49,849 nt of DNA from Faecalimonas sp. GTDB lineage: Bacteria > Bacillota > Clostridia > Lachnospirales > Lachnospiraceae. Shown one piece after another: positions 36,373 through 45,132 of this stretch (position 1 is the first letter of the stretch; each line of letters opens with the position of its first letter). The notes below the pieces were generated by a model. The model ran no database searches, was not told the DNA's origin, and saw nothing but the letters and a program-made list of their open reading frames with translations. The stretch spans positions 1-49,849 of the forward strand of contig JAHHTN010000006.1 of NCBI GenBank assembly GCA_020024645.1, in the 5' to 3' direction. Position numbers and translations under genes: made by a program.

Positions 36373-37041
36373 TTATAATTGAATATTTTTGAATAAATCC
36401 CCTAAACTTGTTCCTATTTCTTCTGTTTCTGGAATTTCCACTTCCTCAATTACTTCTTCTTCTGGTTCTATTAACGCTTTCATACTCAAGCTAATTTTTC
36501 CGTCTTTAATCCCAATTACCTTTACCGTAACTGTATCCCCAACTGCCAACACATCTTTTGGTGACTTAATACGTTTATCAGAAATCTGTGAAATATGCAC
36601 AAGACCAGACAAATTGTTCTGTAATCGAACGAATGCTCCATAAGTCTGTATAGATTCTACAGTTCCGTCTAAAATACTTCCCACTTCTACTTCTCTTAAT
36701 CTTTGTTTCTTTTCTTCATTTTCTTTTTCTTTTAAAATTTCTTTAGCAGAAAGAACCAATTTATTTTCCACTTGGTTGACTTCAATAACTCTCACTTCAA
36801 TTTCTTTTAATAAATATGATTCTACATTCTCCACATAAGAAAGGGACAGACGTGAAACAGGGATAAATCCTCTAAGCCCTTCGATATATGCAATTGCTCC
36901 CCCATTCACAATTCCTTCTACTTTTACTAAAAGATTCTTTCCTTCTTCCATGTAACGTGTGACAATATTCCATGGATTCGCTACATCAAACTGATCCTCA
37001 TAATCTGCCATAGTTTCTGTTTGTAATTCTTGTTCGCTCAT
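36373..37041 (-). CDS. S1 RNA-binding domain protein (two S1 repeats)
   Basis: Protein of 222 residues with two S1 OB-fold repeats. The first (about 30-98) has GKNLLVKVEGIVNGGAIAYI and GLRGFIPVSRLS, the second (about 115-188) has GSILDGTVESIQTYGAFVRL, LSGLVHISQIS and GDTVTVKVIGI. An acidic tail ends in LGDLFKNIQL. It resembles a shortened ribosomal protein S1/YugI-like factor; most low-GC Clostridia lack full-length S1 or carry it as IspH-S1 fusion, so a role in translation or RNA metabolism is plausible but unproved. Start ATG 37041 lies 8 bases after GGAGAGG; an alternative ATG three codons earlier is too close to it. Confidence 0.88.
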   Translation of the reverse strand: MSEQELQTETMADYEDQFDVANPWNIVTRYMEEGKNLLVKVEGIVNGGAIAYIEGLRGFIPVSRLSLSYVENVESYLLKEIEVRVIEVNQVENKLVLSAKEILKEKENEEKKQRLREVEVGSILDGTVESIQTYGAFVRLQNNLSGLVHISQISDKRIKSPKDVLAVGDTVTVKVIGIKDGKISLSMKALIEPEEEVIEEVEIPETEEIGTSLGDLFKNIQL

Positions 37042-37108
37042 AACATACACCTCTCCATCGCTTCGTTCTATACAGTTATTGTACCATAAATATATACTAA
37101 ATGCACCC

Positions 37109-38371
37109 CTACTTTTTCTTTTCGCGTTCTTTTACAATCATCACTATCTGATAAATACAATATGGTATTAATGATATTAGACCTATAAGCAAAAACAATG
37201 GTATGGTAAATACAATCATAACTATTTTGATTGCCAATGACATTTTACTAATAACACTTAAAAAAAGATAAACCCCATTAAGAATTCCTGCAATCAAAAA
37301 TCCGCCTAAAAGAGCAACTTGTAATCCAAATATCGCCCTATTTCCTAAAAACAATATATCCATTTCCGATAAATCTTGATAAACTTTAAGTCCTATAGTT
37401 CCATAAATAATAAATCCTACAGAATATCCTAGAACCATCCATAGTAGATACATCATTCTTTGTTTTCGTCTATACTTTTTTCTACTATCAAAAAATTTCA
37501 AATCCGGCTTTTCTTTATATATCTGATTTACCTCCCACTCTACAGGTTTTTCTATGCATTCTTCTACTTCTTTTCCATTTATAATATCTAACAGTTCTTG
37601 TGCATTTTTCACATAATATGTACGATTTCCATGTTGTAAAACAAACTGACAATATTCTTTTGCCTTATCCACATTTCCTCTTCCAAATTCTGCCTTCGCC
37701 ATTAGCATGTATATCGAAACTTTTTGAAGCATTCTGTTCATCTCAGAACTGCACTCTCCAATCAACTTATCATAAATCTCATATTCTTTTCTATGAATTG
37801 CCACTTGTAAATCCATATATTTCATCTGTTGGATAATCAATTTTCTTTCCATTGTGTTTGCTTTAGATAATTTCTTTTCAAATACCGCCTTTATTTTTGC
37901 CAATTGTCTTTCATCATTTTTACAAGAAAAATACATTCTCATAAAATCATAATAGTTTAGTTCAAATCGAGACGGCAAATCAGAAAAATCTATTTGATTT
38001 ATCAATTCATATGCTGAATCTTCATATCCTTGCATAAAAAGAGCTATAGAAATTTGGATATTATATATGTTTTTCACTCGAGCCTTTTTCGTTTTTGTAC
38101 GAAAATATTCATATATTTCCTTAAAACGAAATGGATCACATTCTTCATACAAAACACTTTGTATTTTCTTATCCTGACTTCTTTTCCATAATCCGAATGC
38201 AATTTCTACTCCTAATGTCACTATCATAAAAAAATACCATTTTTTACTTATACCGTTATTCTTGAATAATTCAAATCCTGTAACCCCCAACCAAATCGTT
38301 ACAATAACACAAATCACCGCTTTGCCGAAACACATTTGTTTTCTATAATGTTCAGCCCATTTTTTATCCAT
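37109..38371 (-). CDS. Membrane protein of unknown function with helical repeat middle
   Basis: Protein of 420 residues that I do not recognise. Two hydrophobic segments lie at about residues 14-34 and 43-62. A central soluble region (65-285) is helical and resembles tetratricopeptide-like repeats: it contains FMQGYEDSAYELINQID, AIHRKEYEIYDKLIGECS and FGRGNVDKAKEYCQFVLQHG. After it come a basic stretch FFDSRKKYRRKQR and three or four more hydrophobic segments up to the C-terminal KEREKKK. The middle is probably cytoplasmic because of the positive flanks. The gene follows nadE by 18 bases with an AAAGGAGCTGG ribosome binding site, so it is part of that operon. Confidence 0.8.
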   Translation of the reverse strand: MDKKWAEHYRKQMCFGKAVICVIVTIWLGVTGFELFKNNGISKKWYFFMIVTLGVEIAFGLWKRSQDKKIQSVLYEECDPFRFKEIYEYFRTKTKKARVKNIYNIQISIALFMQGYEDSAYELINQIDFSDLPSRFELNYYDFMRMYFSCKNDERQLAKIKAVFEKKLSKANTMERKLIIQQMKYMDLQVAIHRKEYEIYDKLIGECSSEMNRMLQKVSIYMLMAKAEFGRGNVDKAKEYCQFVLQHGNRTYYVKNAQELLDIINGKEVEECIEKPVEWEVNQIYKEKPDLKFFDSRKKYRRKQRMMYLLWMVLGYSVGFIIYGTIGLKVYQDLSEMDILFLGNRAIFGLQVALLGGFLIAGILNGVYLFLSVISKMSLAIKIVMIVFTIPLFLLIGLISLIPYCIYQIVMIVKEREKKK

Positions 38372-38389
38372 AGATATCCAGCTCCTTTT

Positions 38390-40303
38390 TTACAATCGTT
38401 CTAAATCATCTAACCAAATCGTTACACACGCATCACTTGGCATTCTCAAGTCTCCTCTTGGGGATAATCCTACTGTACCTACCTTTGGTCCGTCTGGCAA
38501 GCACGAACGCTTAAACTGTTGTGTAAAGAAACGTTTGCAAAAACTCTTAAGCCATTTTAAAATTGTTTCATCATCATAAACACCTAAAAACGCTTTTTTC
38601 GCCAAGCGATAAATTTTTGACGGTTCATATCCATATCGAAGCATATAATATAAATAAAAATCATGCAGTTCATAAGGTCCTACTACATCTTCTGTTTTTT
38701 GTTCAATCTCTCCTTCTTTCGCCGGAAGAAGTTCTGGACTAATCGGTGTATCCAAAATATCTAATAATACTTTTTGTAAAACTGGATCTTCACATTCTAA
38801 TGCACAATATTTTACAATAAATCGTACAAACGTTTTCGGAATAGATGCATTCACTCCATACATCGACATATGATCCCCATTGTAAGTTGCCCATCCCAGT
38901 GCCAATTCTGACATATCTCCAGTTCCAATCACTACACCATTTTCCATATTAGCGATATCCATTAACACTTGTGTTCTTTCACGTGCCTGTGCATTTTCAT
39001 ATGTTATATCAAAAAGATCTTCCTCGTGATTTATATCTTTAAAATGATTTTTAACCGCTTCCCGAATAGAGATTTCTCGCAAAGTCACACCCAGTTTTTC
39101 AATTAAACTACATGCATTCCGATATGTTCTATCTGTTGTTCCAAAGCAAGGCATTGTCACTGCCATAATATTTTTTCTGTCAATACCTATCATATCAAAT
39201 GTTTTTACTGCTACAAGTAGCGCTAAAGTAGAGTCTAGTCCACCTGAAATTCCGATAACAACATTTTTACAATTCGTATGTTGCAAACGTTTTTTCAATC
39301 CCAACGCTTGAATCATCAAAATCTCTTCACAGCATTCATCTCTTTCCTTCTCATCCTCAGGAATAAATGGCGTCTGTGAAATATTTCTTGTTAATTCTGT
39401 CTCTTCTTTTTCAATTTCAAAAGGTACTGTAACTAAGAAATGTTTACCACTCATTTGCTGAAAAGTCGTATTCTTTCTTCTCTCATTTAACAAACGTCGT
39501 ACATCTATTTCCGAATAAATAACATCGTTCATATAGCGTCTTGACTCTTTTAAAATCGTTCCATTTTCTGCAATAATATTGTGTCCACCAAAAACTAAAT
39601 CTGTAGTGGATTCTCCTGCACCTGCATTAGCATATACATAGCCTGCTATCATCCGTGCCGATTGTCCGGAAATCAGAGAGGTTCTATATCCGTCTTTCCC
39701 ATATGTTTCACTACTTGCAGAGCAATTCACAAGAATAGTTGCTCCAGCTGTAGCTGCCATAATACTTGGTGGAATCGGTGACCAAACATCCTCACAAACT
39801 TCTGCTGAAACAATCAACCCTTCCATATCTTTTGCTTTAAAAAGAATTTGTGGTCCGAATGCAACCTGTTCTCCTTCATATAAAATTACTCTTGCCTCTT
39901 CTGGCCCTGCTTGAAATGTTCTCATTTCATAAAATTCTGAATAATTTGGCAAAAATGTTTTCGTTACCAATCCAATAATTTTCCCCCTATTCAAAGCAGC
40001 TGCAACATTATATAATTTCCCATTAATTGCTAATGGGACTCCTACAAAAATCAACGCATCTTTATTCTTTGTATATATTGCAATTTCATTTAATGCTTCT
40101 TTGGCTTTTTCTAATAAAATATCTTGAAAAAACAAATCTCCACAAGTATATCCCGTCACACAAAGTTCTGGAAAAACAACAATTTTTGCACCATTCGCAA
40201 CTGTCTCATCAATCAATTTACAAATCTGTTTTGTATTATATGAAACATCTGCCACCTTTATATCCGGTGTTGCTGCGGCAACTTTTACAAATCCTTGTTT
40301 CAT
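38390..40303 (-). CDS. nadE: Glutamine-hydrolysing NAD+ synthetase
   Basis: Bifunctional enzyme of 637 residues. The N-terminal nitrilase-type glutaminase has the catalytic triad Glu46 (VVFPELCVTGY), Lys115 (VTKTFLPNY) and Cys170 (SAEVCEDVW). The C-terminal synthetase has the ATP pyrophosphatase P-loop GISGGLDSTLAL near residue 354, and GTGDMSELALGWATYNGDH further on. It makes NAD+ from deamido-NAD+, ATP and glutamine-derived ammonia, which is channelled between the domains. Length and domain order match the bacterial glutamine-dependent type rather than the ammonia-only form. It begins 3 bases after hslO. Confidence 0.97.
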   Translation of the reverse strand: MKQGFVKVAAATPDIKVADVSYNTKQICKLIDETVANGAKIVVFPELCVTGYTCGDLFFQDILLEKAKEALNEIAIYTKNKDALIFVGVPLAINGKLYNVAAALNRGKIIGLVTKTFLPNYSEFYEMRTFQAGPEEARVILYEGEQVAFGPQILFKAKDMEGLIVSAEVCEDVWSPIPPSIMAATAGATILVNCSASSETYGKDGYRTSLISGQSARMIAGYVYANAGAGESTTDLVFGGHNIIAENGTILKESRRYMNDVIYSEIDVRRLLNERRKNTTFQQMSGKHFLVTVPFEIEKEETELTRNISQTPFIPEDEKERDECCEEILMIQALGLKKRLQHTNCKNVVIGISGGLDSTLALLVAVKTFDMIGIDRKNIMAVTMPCFGTTDRTYRNACSLIEKLGVTLREISIREAVKNHFKDINHEEDLFDITYENAQARERTQVLMDIANMENGVVIGTGDMSELALGWATYNGDHMSMYGVNASIPKTFVRFIVKYCALECEDPVLQKVLLDILDTPISPELLPAKEGEIEQKTEDVVGPYELHDFYLYYMLRYGYEPSKIYRLAKKAFLGVYDDETILKWLKSFCKRFFTQQFKRSCLPDGPKVGTVGLSPRGDLRMPSDACVTIWLDDLERL

Positions 40304-40306
40304 AAT

Positions 40307-41185
40307 CTATCTACTCCTTTTTAACATTTCTTTTAATTCTTCCACTGAAAATGTATAGTTTGTGTCGCAAAAATGACAATTCACTTCTATTTCTTTTCCA
40401 TCATCTATCATTTCTTGAATATCTTTCTTTCCAATACTAATAATTGCTTTTTCTACTCTTTCTTTCGTACAATTACAGTAAAATTGTGTTGGAACTGTAT
40501 CTGTAAATTCCACATCTAGTCCCGCTAACACCTCTTCTAAAATATTTTCAGGTGTATACCCTTTATCTAGCATCGCTGTAACAGAGGAAATTTTCTTAAT
40601 GTTTTCTTCCAATTTAGCCAATATATGTTCTTCAACAAACGGCATAACCTGTACAATAAATCCTCCTGCCTGTTTCACTGTATTATCCTTCTCCATTAAT
40701 ACACCTAAGCCAACTGAGGATGGTACTTGTTCAGATGTGGCAAAATAATATGTTAAATCTTCTGCAATTTCACTTGTCTGCAAAATCGTTTGTCCAACAT
40801 ATGGTTCCTTTAATCCCATATCTTTAATAACACTTAACACACCTAAATCTAATGCACCTGCAACATCTAATTTCCCTTGTTTATTCGGTGGTAACATCAC
40901 ATTTGGATTTTCTACATACCCTTTCACATTCCCATGTCTATCCGCTGTAACAGTTAATCCTTTAATTGGACCATCACATTTTATCTGGATTGTAAGCATA
41001 TCAATATCATTTTTCATCATACTTCCCATCATTGCTCCACCCGTTAAAAGTCTTCCAAGTGCTGCTGTTGCAACAGGACTGGTGTTATGTGCCTGTCTTG
41101 CTTTTTCCACCACCTCTTTTGTTGTTGTTGCAAATGCACGTATTTGGTTGTTCCCTGCCGTTGCTCTTACAATATAATCTTTCAT
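40307..41185 (-). CDS. hslO: Redox-regulated chaperone Hsp33
   Basis: Hsp33 of 292 residues. The N-terminal domain starts DYIVRATAGNNQIRAFA, with TAALGRLLTGGAMMGSMMK, typical of the family. The C-terminal zinc switch has all four cysteines: CNC near residues 237-239 and CHFC near 269-272. Oxidation of these cysteines releases zinc and activates the holdase, protecting proteins during oxidative unfolding. It starts 2 bases after the methyltransferase stop and 3 bases before nadE begins, so these genes are one transcript from the promoter at 41980-42009. Confidence 0.97.
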   Translation of the reverse strand: MKDYIVRATAGNNQIRAFATTTKEVVEKARQAHNTSPVATAALGRLLTGGAMMGSMMKNDIDMLTIQIKCDGPIKGLTVTADRHGNVKGYVENPNVMLPPNKQGKLDVAGALDLGVLSVIKDMGLKEPYVGQTILQTSEIAEDLTYYFATSEQVPSSVGLGVLMEKDNTVKQAGGFIVQVMPFVEEHILAKLEENIKKISSVTAMLDKGYTPENILEEVLAGLDVEFTDTVPTQFYCNCTKERVEKAIISIGKKDIQEMIDDGKEIEVNCHFCDTNYTFSVEELKEMLKRSR

Positions 41186-41187
41186 TT

Positions 41188-41943
41188 TTATTTTCCTCTT
41201 TCTCTTGCTATTACATAAATTCGTTCGCTATTTTCTCTCGGTTCTTCGTGAGTAAACGCATCATAAGCTGTTATATATTCTAAGCCAGATTGTTCTATAA
41301 GGCCCTTAATCGTTTCTAAGTGATACGCCCTTTGATAATGTGTTTCTTCGTATTTACGATAGTACTCTGATTCTCCCTCTCGAATAAACAAACTCAGTTC
41401 ATATTCGTTTACTTCTTCCTCTTCATAATAATAATTATCCCAAATAAAACTGCATTCCTCTCGTTGCTCTGCAATTGTCCTATCTCCTAAAAGTTCTCGA
41501 TATTTATAAATTGTATTAAAATCAAAAATAAATATCCCCCGAGGATCCAAATAATTATTTACGAGTTTAAAAACTGTCATTAGTTCTTCTTCTTCCATAA
41601 TATAATTGACGGAATCACATATACTGACAACAGCCTTTACTGTACCATATAATTCAAACTCTCTCATATCTTGTGAAAGATATAGGATATCATGTCCAGA
41701 AGATAGTTTCTTTTCAAGGGCAATCTCCAGCATCTCTTCCGAATTATCTATTCCAATCATGTCATATCCTGATGCAGATAACAATTCTGTCATCGTTCCT
41801 GTTCCACACCCCAATTCTAACACTAGGCCTTCGCTTACACCATATTCCTTCAACAATTCCTTTACATAAACACTCCACTCTTCGTATGGGATATTATCCA
41901 TAAACGTATCATAAACAGACGCAAAACTTGTATACGCTTCCAT
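41188..41943 (-). CDS. Class I SAM-dependent methyltransferase
   Basis: Protein of 251 residues with a Rossmann methyltransferase fold: motif I VLELGCGTGTMTELLSASG near residues 42-60, motif II MIGIDNSEEML, and DMREFELYGTVKAVVSICDS carrying the post-II acidic residue. The insert YREEE-type acidic stretch NYYYEEEEVNEYELSLFIREG forms the beta-sheet cap seen in small-molecule methyltransferases. Substrate is unknown. GAGAGGTG precedes ATG 41943. It is the promoter-proximal gene of the operon running through hslO and nadE, divergent from the M-box/mgtE unit. Confidence 0.88.
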   Translation of the reverse strand: MEAYTSFASVYDTFMDNIPYEEWSVYVKELLKEYGVSEGLVLELGCGTGTMTELLSASGYDMIGIDNSEEMLEIALEKKLSSGHDILYLSQDMREFELYGTVKAVVSICDSVNYIMEEEELMTVFKLVNNYLDPRGIFIFDFNTIYKYRELLGDRTIAEQREECSFIWDNYYYEEEEVNEYELSLFIREGESEYYRKYEETHYQRAYHLETIKGLIEQSGLEYITAYDAFTHEEPRENSERIYVIARERGK

Positions 41944-41979
41944 TTGGAAATCACCTCTCTCTAAAATACAATCTGTTTA

Positions 41980-42009
41980 ATTATAACATATCTTTTAATT
42001 TAAAATCAA
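41980..42009 (-). promoter_or_regulatory. Promoter of the methyltransferase-hslO-nadE operon
   Basis: TTGATT (42004-42009) and a perfect TATAAT (41980-41985) with an upstream TG (extended -10) are separated by 18 bases on the minus strand. Confidence 0.75.
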
Positions 42010-42023
42010 TCCCGCTATTTCCC

Positions 42024-42052
42024 TTGACACACCATTTATTCCGCGTTAGAAT
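42024..42052 (+). promoter_or_regulatory. Promoter of the M-box/mgtE unit
   Basis: A perfect TTGACA (42024-42029) and TAGAAT (42047-42052) with a 17-base spacer on the plus strand, 21 bases before the first conserved M-box bases. Confidence 0.85.
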
Positions 42053-42072
42053 AATAAAAGAACTAAATAAAC

Positions 42073-42228
42073 TCGGTAGGTGAGGTTACCATAGGGATTT
42101 GGATTTTCCTAAGATTGCTACCGCAAAATTGTGGAGACACGATTAGTTGGTTAGCAGGCTATGTCGGAACAAGGCATAACCTAATGCAATTTCTACGCCC
42201 TATGATACTAAAGCTTGAACGATGTACA
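42073..42228 (+). promoter_or_regulatory. M-box (ykoK) magnesium riboswitch
   Basis: The leader has the M-box features in order: CTCGGTAGGTGAGGTTACC, ATAGGGATTTGG, GATTGCTACCGC, a GTGGAGACAC stem-loop, and the 3' segment ACGCCCTATGATACTAAAGC with TTGAACGATGTA. It sits between a strong promoter and an intrinsic terminator upstream of mgtE. M-box RNAs fold around Mg2+ and, when Mg2+ is high, allow the terminator to form so that the transporter gene is shut off. Boundaries are approximate. Confidence 0.94.
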
Positions 42229-42246
42229 TTGCGGGAGTATTTTTAT

Positions 42247-42281
42247 ACCTTGTCGTTGTTTAAGCAACGATAAGGTTTTTT
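42247..42281 (+). terminator. M-box expression-platform terminator
   Basis: ACCTTGTCGTTG and CAACGATAAGGT form a 12-bp stem (one G-U pair) around a 6-base loop, followed by TTTTT. It lies between the aptamer and mgtE. Confidence 0.9.
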
Positions 42282-42324
42282 AGTATATTCAATTTTATTT
42301 AACGCAGAAAGGTAGGTGAGGGCA

Positions 42325-42504
42325 ATGGATGCTGGGGCCAGTAGGTATACTTTAACATTTTTAAACAGAATAAAAAAATTAAAAAGGAGATATCATCATG
42401 AATACAACTATTTTCATGGAACTCTTATCAAAAAAAGAATTCAAAGCTATTCGGAGCATCTTGGATGTAATGAATGCAGTAGACATTGCTCTTCTTCTTT
42501 CTGA
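42325..42504 (+). other. Candidate upstream ORF overlapping the mgtE start
   Basis: A 59-codon frame opens at ATG 42325, three bases after the purine-rich AGGTGAGG, starts MDAGASRYTLTF, and runs out of frame through the mgtE start to a stop at 42504. The part before mgtE encodes a basic peptide with NRIKKLKRR. It lies after the M-box terminator, so it would be translated only in read-through mRNA. It may be fortuitous. Confidence 0.25.
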
Positions 42505-43729
42505 ATTAGAAGACAAAGAACTCGCTTTGGCCTTTCGTCTTATTCCAAAAGACAAGGCTGCTGATGTATTTTCTAATATGAATAACCCTATGCAAACCTA
42601 TCTTGTAAATATCTTTACAGAAAAAGAATTAAAAGAACTGCTAGATGACTTATATATGGATGATACTGTTGATATGTTGGAAGAACTTCCAGCAAATCTT
42701 GTTACAAGAATACTAGATACTGTTGACAGCACAAAACGAAATAGCATTAATCAATTATTAAATTATCCAGATGATAGTGCCGGAAGTATTATGACAACTG
42801 AATACGTCGATTTAAAAAAATCTATGACAGTTAAAGATGCTATGTTACACATTAAGGCTGTAGGAATCCATAAAGAAACCATTTATACTTGCTATGTTCT
42901 TGAACATCGTCACTTAATTGGGATTGTATCTGCCAAAGACCTAATGACAATAGATGATGATACAATTATTGAAGATATTATGGAAACCGAAATCATCTCC
43001 GTTTCTACGCATACTGACAAAGAAGAAGTTGCTAAACTTTTCTCTAAATACGGGCTTCTCGCTGTTCCTGTATTAGATACAGGAGATTTAATGGTCGGTA
43101 TTGTTACTGTCGATGACGCCATGGATGTTATGGTTGATGAAGCAACAGAAGATATTACAATTATGGCTGCTGTAAATCCTAGTGAAAAATCTTATTTTGA
43201 AACTTCTGTTTTTTCTCATGCAAAAAATCGTTTTTTGTGGCTATTAATTTTAATGCTTTCTTCTACCATCACTGGTTCTATCATCGCTAAGTACGAAAAT
43301 GCTTTTGCAGCCATACCACTTCTCGTATCATTTATCCCAATGTTAATGGATACTGGTGGAAACTGTGGATCACAAAGTTCAACTTTAATTATTCGTGGAC
43401 TTGCTTTGGAAGAAATTAAATTTTCAGATATTTTCCGTGTCATGTTTAAAGAATTTCGCATTGCACTTTTAGTTAGTGCTGGTCTTTCTGTTGCAAACGG
43501 AATTCGTATTTTCTTAATGTATCATGATGCAAAACTTTCTATTGTAATCGGACTTTCCCTAATTGCAACCGTTATTATCGCAAAACTAATCGGCTGTATT
43601 CTTCCGCTGTTTGCGAAAAAACTGCATTTAGATCCTGCCATCATGGCGGCACCACTGATTACAACACTAGTAGATACTTGCTCAATTATCATTTATTTTT
43701 CGATTGCAACCAAAATATTCGCCTTATAA
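42398..43729 (+). CDS. mgtE: Magnesium transporter MgtE
   Basis: MgtE of 443 residues, near the usual length. The cytoplasmic N domain (about 1-125) carries the superhelical repeat with DDTVDMLEELPANLVTRIL, followed by LNYPDDSAGSIMTTEYV, two CBS domains (about 130-255) and a linker helix ASTIM-like EKSYFETSVFSHAKNR. The membrane part has five helices with the pore motif LMDTGGNCGSQSSTLIIRGL and the terminal DTCSIIIYF. Cytosolic Mg2+ bound between N and CBS domains closes the channel, adding post-translational control to the M-box. AAAGGAGA precedes ATG 42398. Confidence 0.97.
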   Translation: MNTTIFMELLSKKEFKAIRSILDVMNAVDIALLLSELEDKELALAFRLIPKDKAADVFSNMNNPMQTYLVNIFTEKELKELLDDLYMDDTVDMLEELPANLVTRILDTVDSTKRNSINQLLNYPDDSAGSIMTTEYVDLKKSMTVKDAMLHIKAVGIHKETIYTCYVLEHRHLIGIVSAKDLMTIDDDTIIEDIMETEIISVSTHTDKEEVAKLFSKYGLLAVPVLDTGDLMVGIVTVDDAMDVMVDEATEDITIMAAVNPSEKSYFETSVFSHAKNRFLWLLILMLSSTITGSIIAKYENAFAAIPLLVSFIPMLMDTGGNCGSQSSTLIIRGLALEEIKFSDIFRVMFKEFRIALLVSAGLSVANGIRIFLMYHDAKLSIVIGLSLIATVIIAKLIGCILPLFAKKLHLDPAIMAAPLITTLVDTCSIIIYFSIATKIFAL

Positions 43730-43740
43730 TGCAAGTAAGC

Positions 43741-43777
43741 AAAAACTCAGACCAATACATATCAGTCTGAGTTTTTT
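43741..43777. terminator. Bidirectional terminator between mgtE and the MATE gene
   Basis: AAAAACTCAGAC and GTCTGAGTTTTT form a perfect 12-bp stem around a 12-base loop, with T runs on both strands. It ends the convergent transcripts of mgtE (plus) and the folate operon (minus). Confidence 0.9.
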
Positions 43778-43779
43778 AT

Positions 43780-45132
43780 TTACTCTTTTTTCGATAACAT
43801 TTTCTTTAAATACATTAAAAACCATATTACTAAAATTACACCTTTAAAAATACTAGAAATGGCAATACTCCACCAAATTCCATTTAATCCTAAAGTTGTT
43901 GATGTAAGTGCTATTGCCATCGGTATACGGCTTGCAGTCAAAATAATACTAGAAACTGAGGGTGGAATTGTTTTTCCTAACCCCGAAAACGCTCCCGCTG
44001 TCGTCAACTCAATACACATAAAAAGTTGAGACATCCCTAAAATTTTCAAATAATCCACTCCCATTGGAAGCACATTTGCTTCTGGAATAAAAATTTTAAA
44101 GATAGCTTTGGGAAATACCATAAGTACAAATGTACAAAAAATTCCCCATACAATTTCTATACGCATTGCCACTTTATACCCTTGTACAATTCGCTTTTTA
44201 TTGTTCGCTCCATGATTCTGCGCCATAAAAGCATTCACCGCTGCACCAAATCCTTCAGCCGTCATCCATGAAATCGATTCAATCTGAGACCCCACTTTCT
44301 GAACAGCCACTGCACTATCCCCAAACCCTGCAATCATTCGTGCTATAATCATCGAAATACTAGTGAAAATCATACTTTGTACGCCTGTAGGAAGACCTAT
44401 TTTTACAATCTCCCTCATACTCTCTTTATCCACTTTTTCCAAAAGATGTACCTTCTGAAAAATAATCTCATCTTTAAGTGCTGCCAAGATAAACACGCCC
44501 GTTACAATCATTTGTGCAAAAACCGTTGCAATTCCAGCTCCCATAACTCCCATCTTTGCAAATGGACCTATACCAAAAATTAAAACTGGGTCCATAATAA
44601 TATTGATAATCAATCCTACTGAAGTTGCCACAAAAGATGTCTTACTATTTCCCATCGCTGTCATAATTCCAGTAAAAATCTGATTTAGAAAGGAAAAAAT
44701 CACTCCACCACAAGTAATCTGTAAATAAATCCTTGCATCAGCAACCACTTGCGTACTATTTAATTTAAAAAAATCAATTAACGGATTTGCTAACACAATA
44801 GCTAATATACCGTAAATCAATCCTAGCGTTATACCTAGCTGTAATGCACTTTTAGCATAACTCACTGCCGGTTTGTTTTCTCTTGCACCTAAAGCTTGCG
44901 CTACTTTTACCTGACCACCCATTTTCGCCAACGTAGCCAACCCATTTGCCAGCCACATATACATTCCAGCAGCTCCTACTGCTGCTACAGCCGAGCTACC
45001 AACCCTTCCAATCCAAATCATATCTGTCAGATTATAAGCCATCTGAATAAGTGATGTTGCCATAATTGGAAGCGCCAATCCTGACAATGATGGCAGAATT
45101 GGTCCTTCTAACAAATTAATGTGTTTCTTCAT
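43780..45132 (-). CDS. MATE family efflux transporter
   Basis: Polytopic protein of 450 residues with about twelve membrane helices in two related halves: the first begins GPILPSLSGLALPIMATSLIQMAYNLTDMIWIG and the second IGLPTGVQSMIFTSISMIIARMI (both quoted in shortened sense as MATE half-starts). Such carriers use Na+ or H+ to export cationic drugs or metabolites. It is the last gene of the folT-thyA-folA operon; its start codon overlaps the folA stop by 17 bases, so expression is tied to folate metabolism. Export of a folate-related or antifolate compound is possible but is only inferred from position. A terminator follows. Confidence 0.93.
   Translation of the reverse strand: MKKHINLLEGPILPSLSGLALPIMATSLIQMAYNLTDMIWIGRVGSSAVAAVGAAGMYMWLANGLATLAKMGGQVKVAQALGARENKPAVSYAKSALQLGITLGLIYGILAIVLANPLIDFFKLNSTQVVADARIYLQITCGGVIFSFLNQIFTGIMTAMGNSKTSFVATSVGLIINIIMDPVLIFGIGPFAKMGVMGAGIATVFAQMIVTGVFILAALKDEIIFQKVHLLEKVDKESMREIVKIGLPTGVQSMIFTSISMIIARMIAGFGDSAVAVQKVGSQIESISWMTAEGFGAAVNAFMAQNHGANNKKRIVQGYKVAMRIEIVWGIFCTFVLMVFPKAIFKIFIPEANVLPMGVDYLKILGMSQLFMCIELTTAGAFSGLGKTIPPSVSSIILTASRIPMAIALTSTTLGLNGIWWSIAISSIFKGVILVIWFLMYLKKMLSKKE

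Noticed and set aside
42043..42305. Possible long-range pairing GCGTTA (42043-42048) with TAACGC (42300-42305) around the M-box
   Set aside because: The first segment overlaps the promoter spacer and -10 box and so is not part of the transcript.
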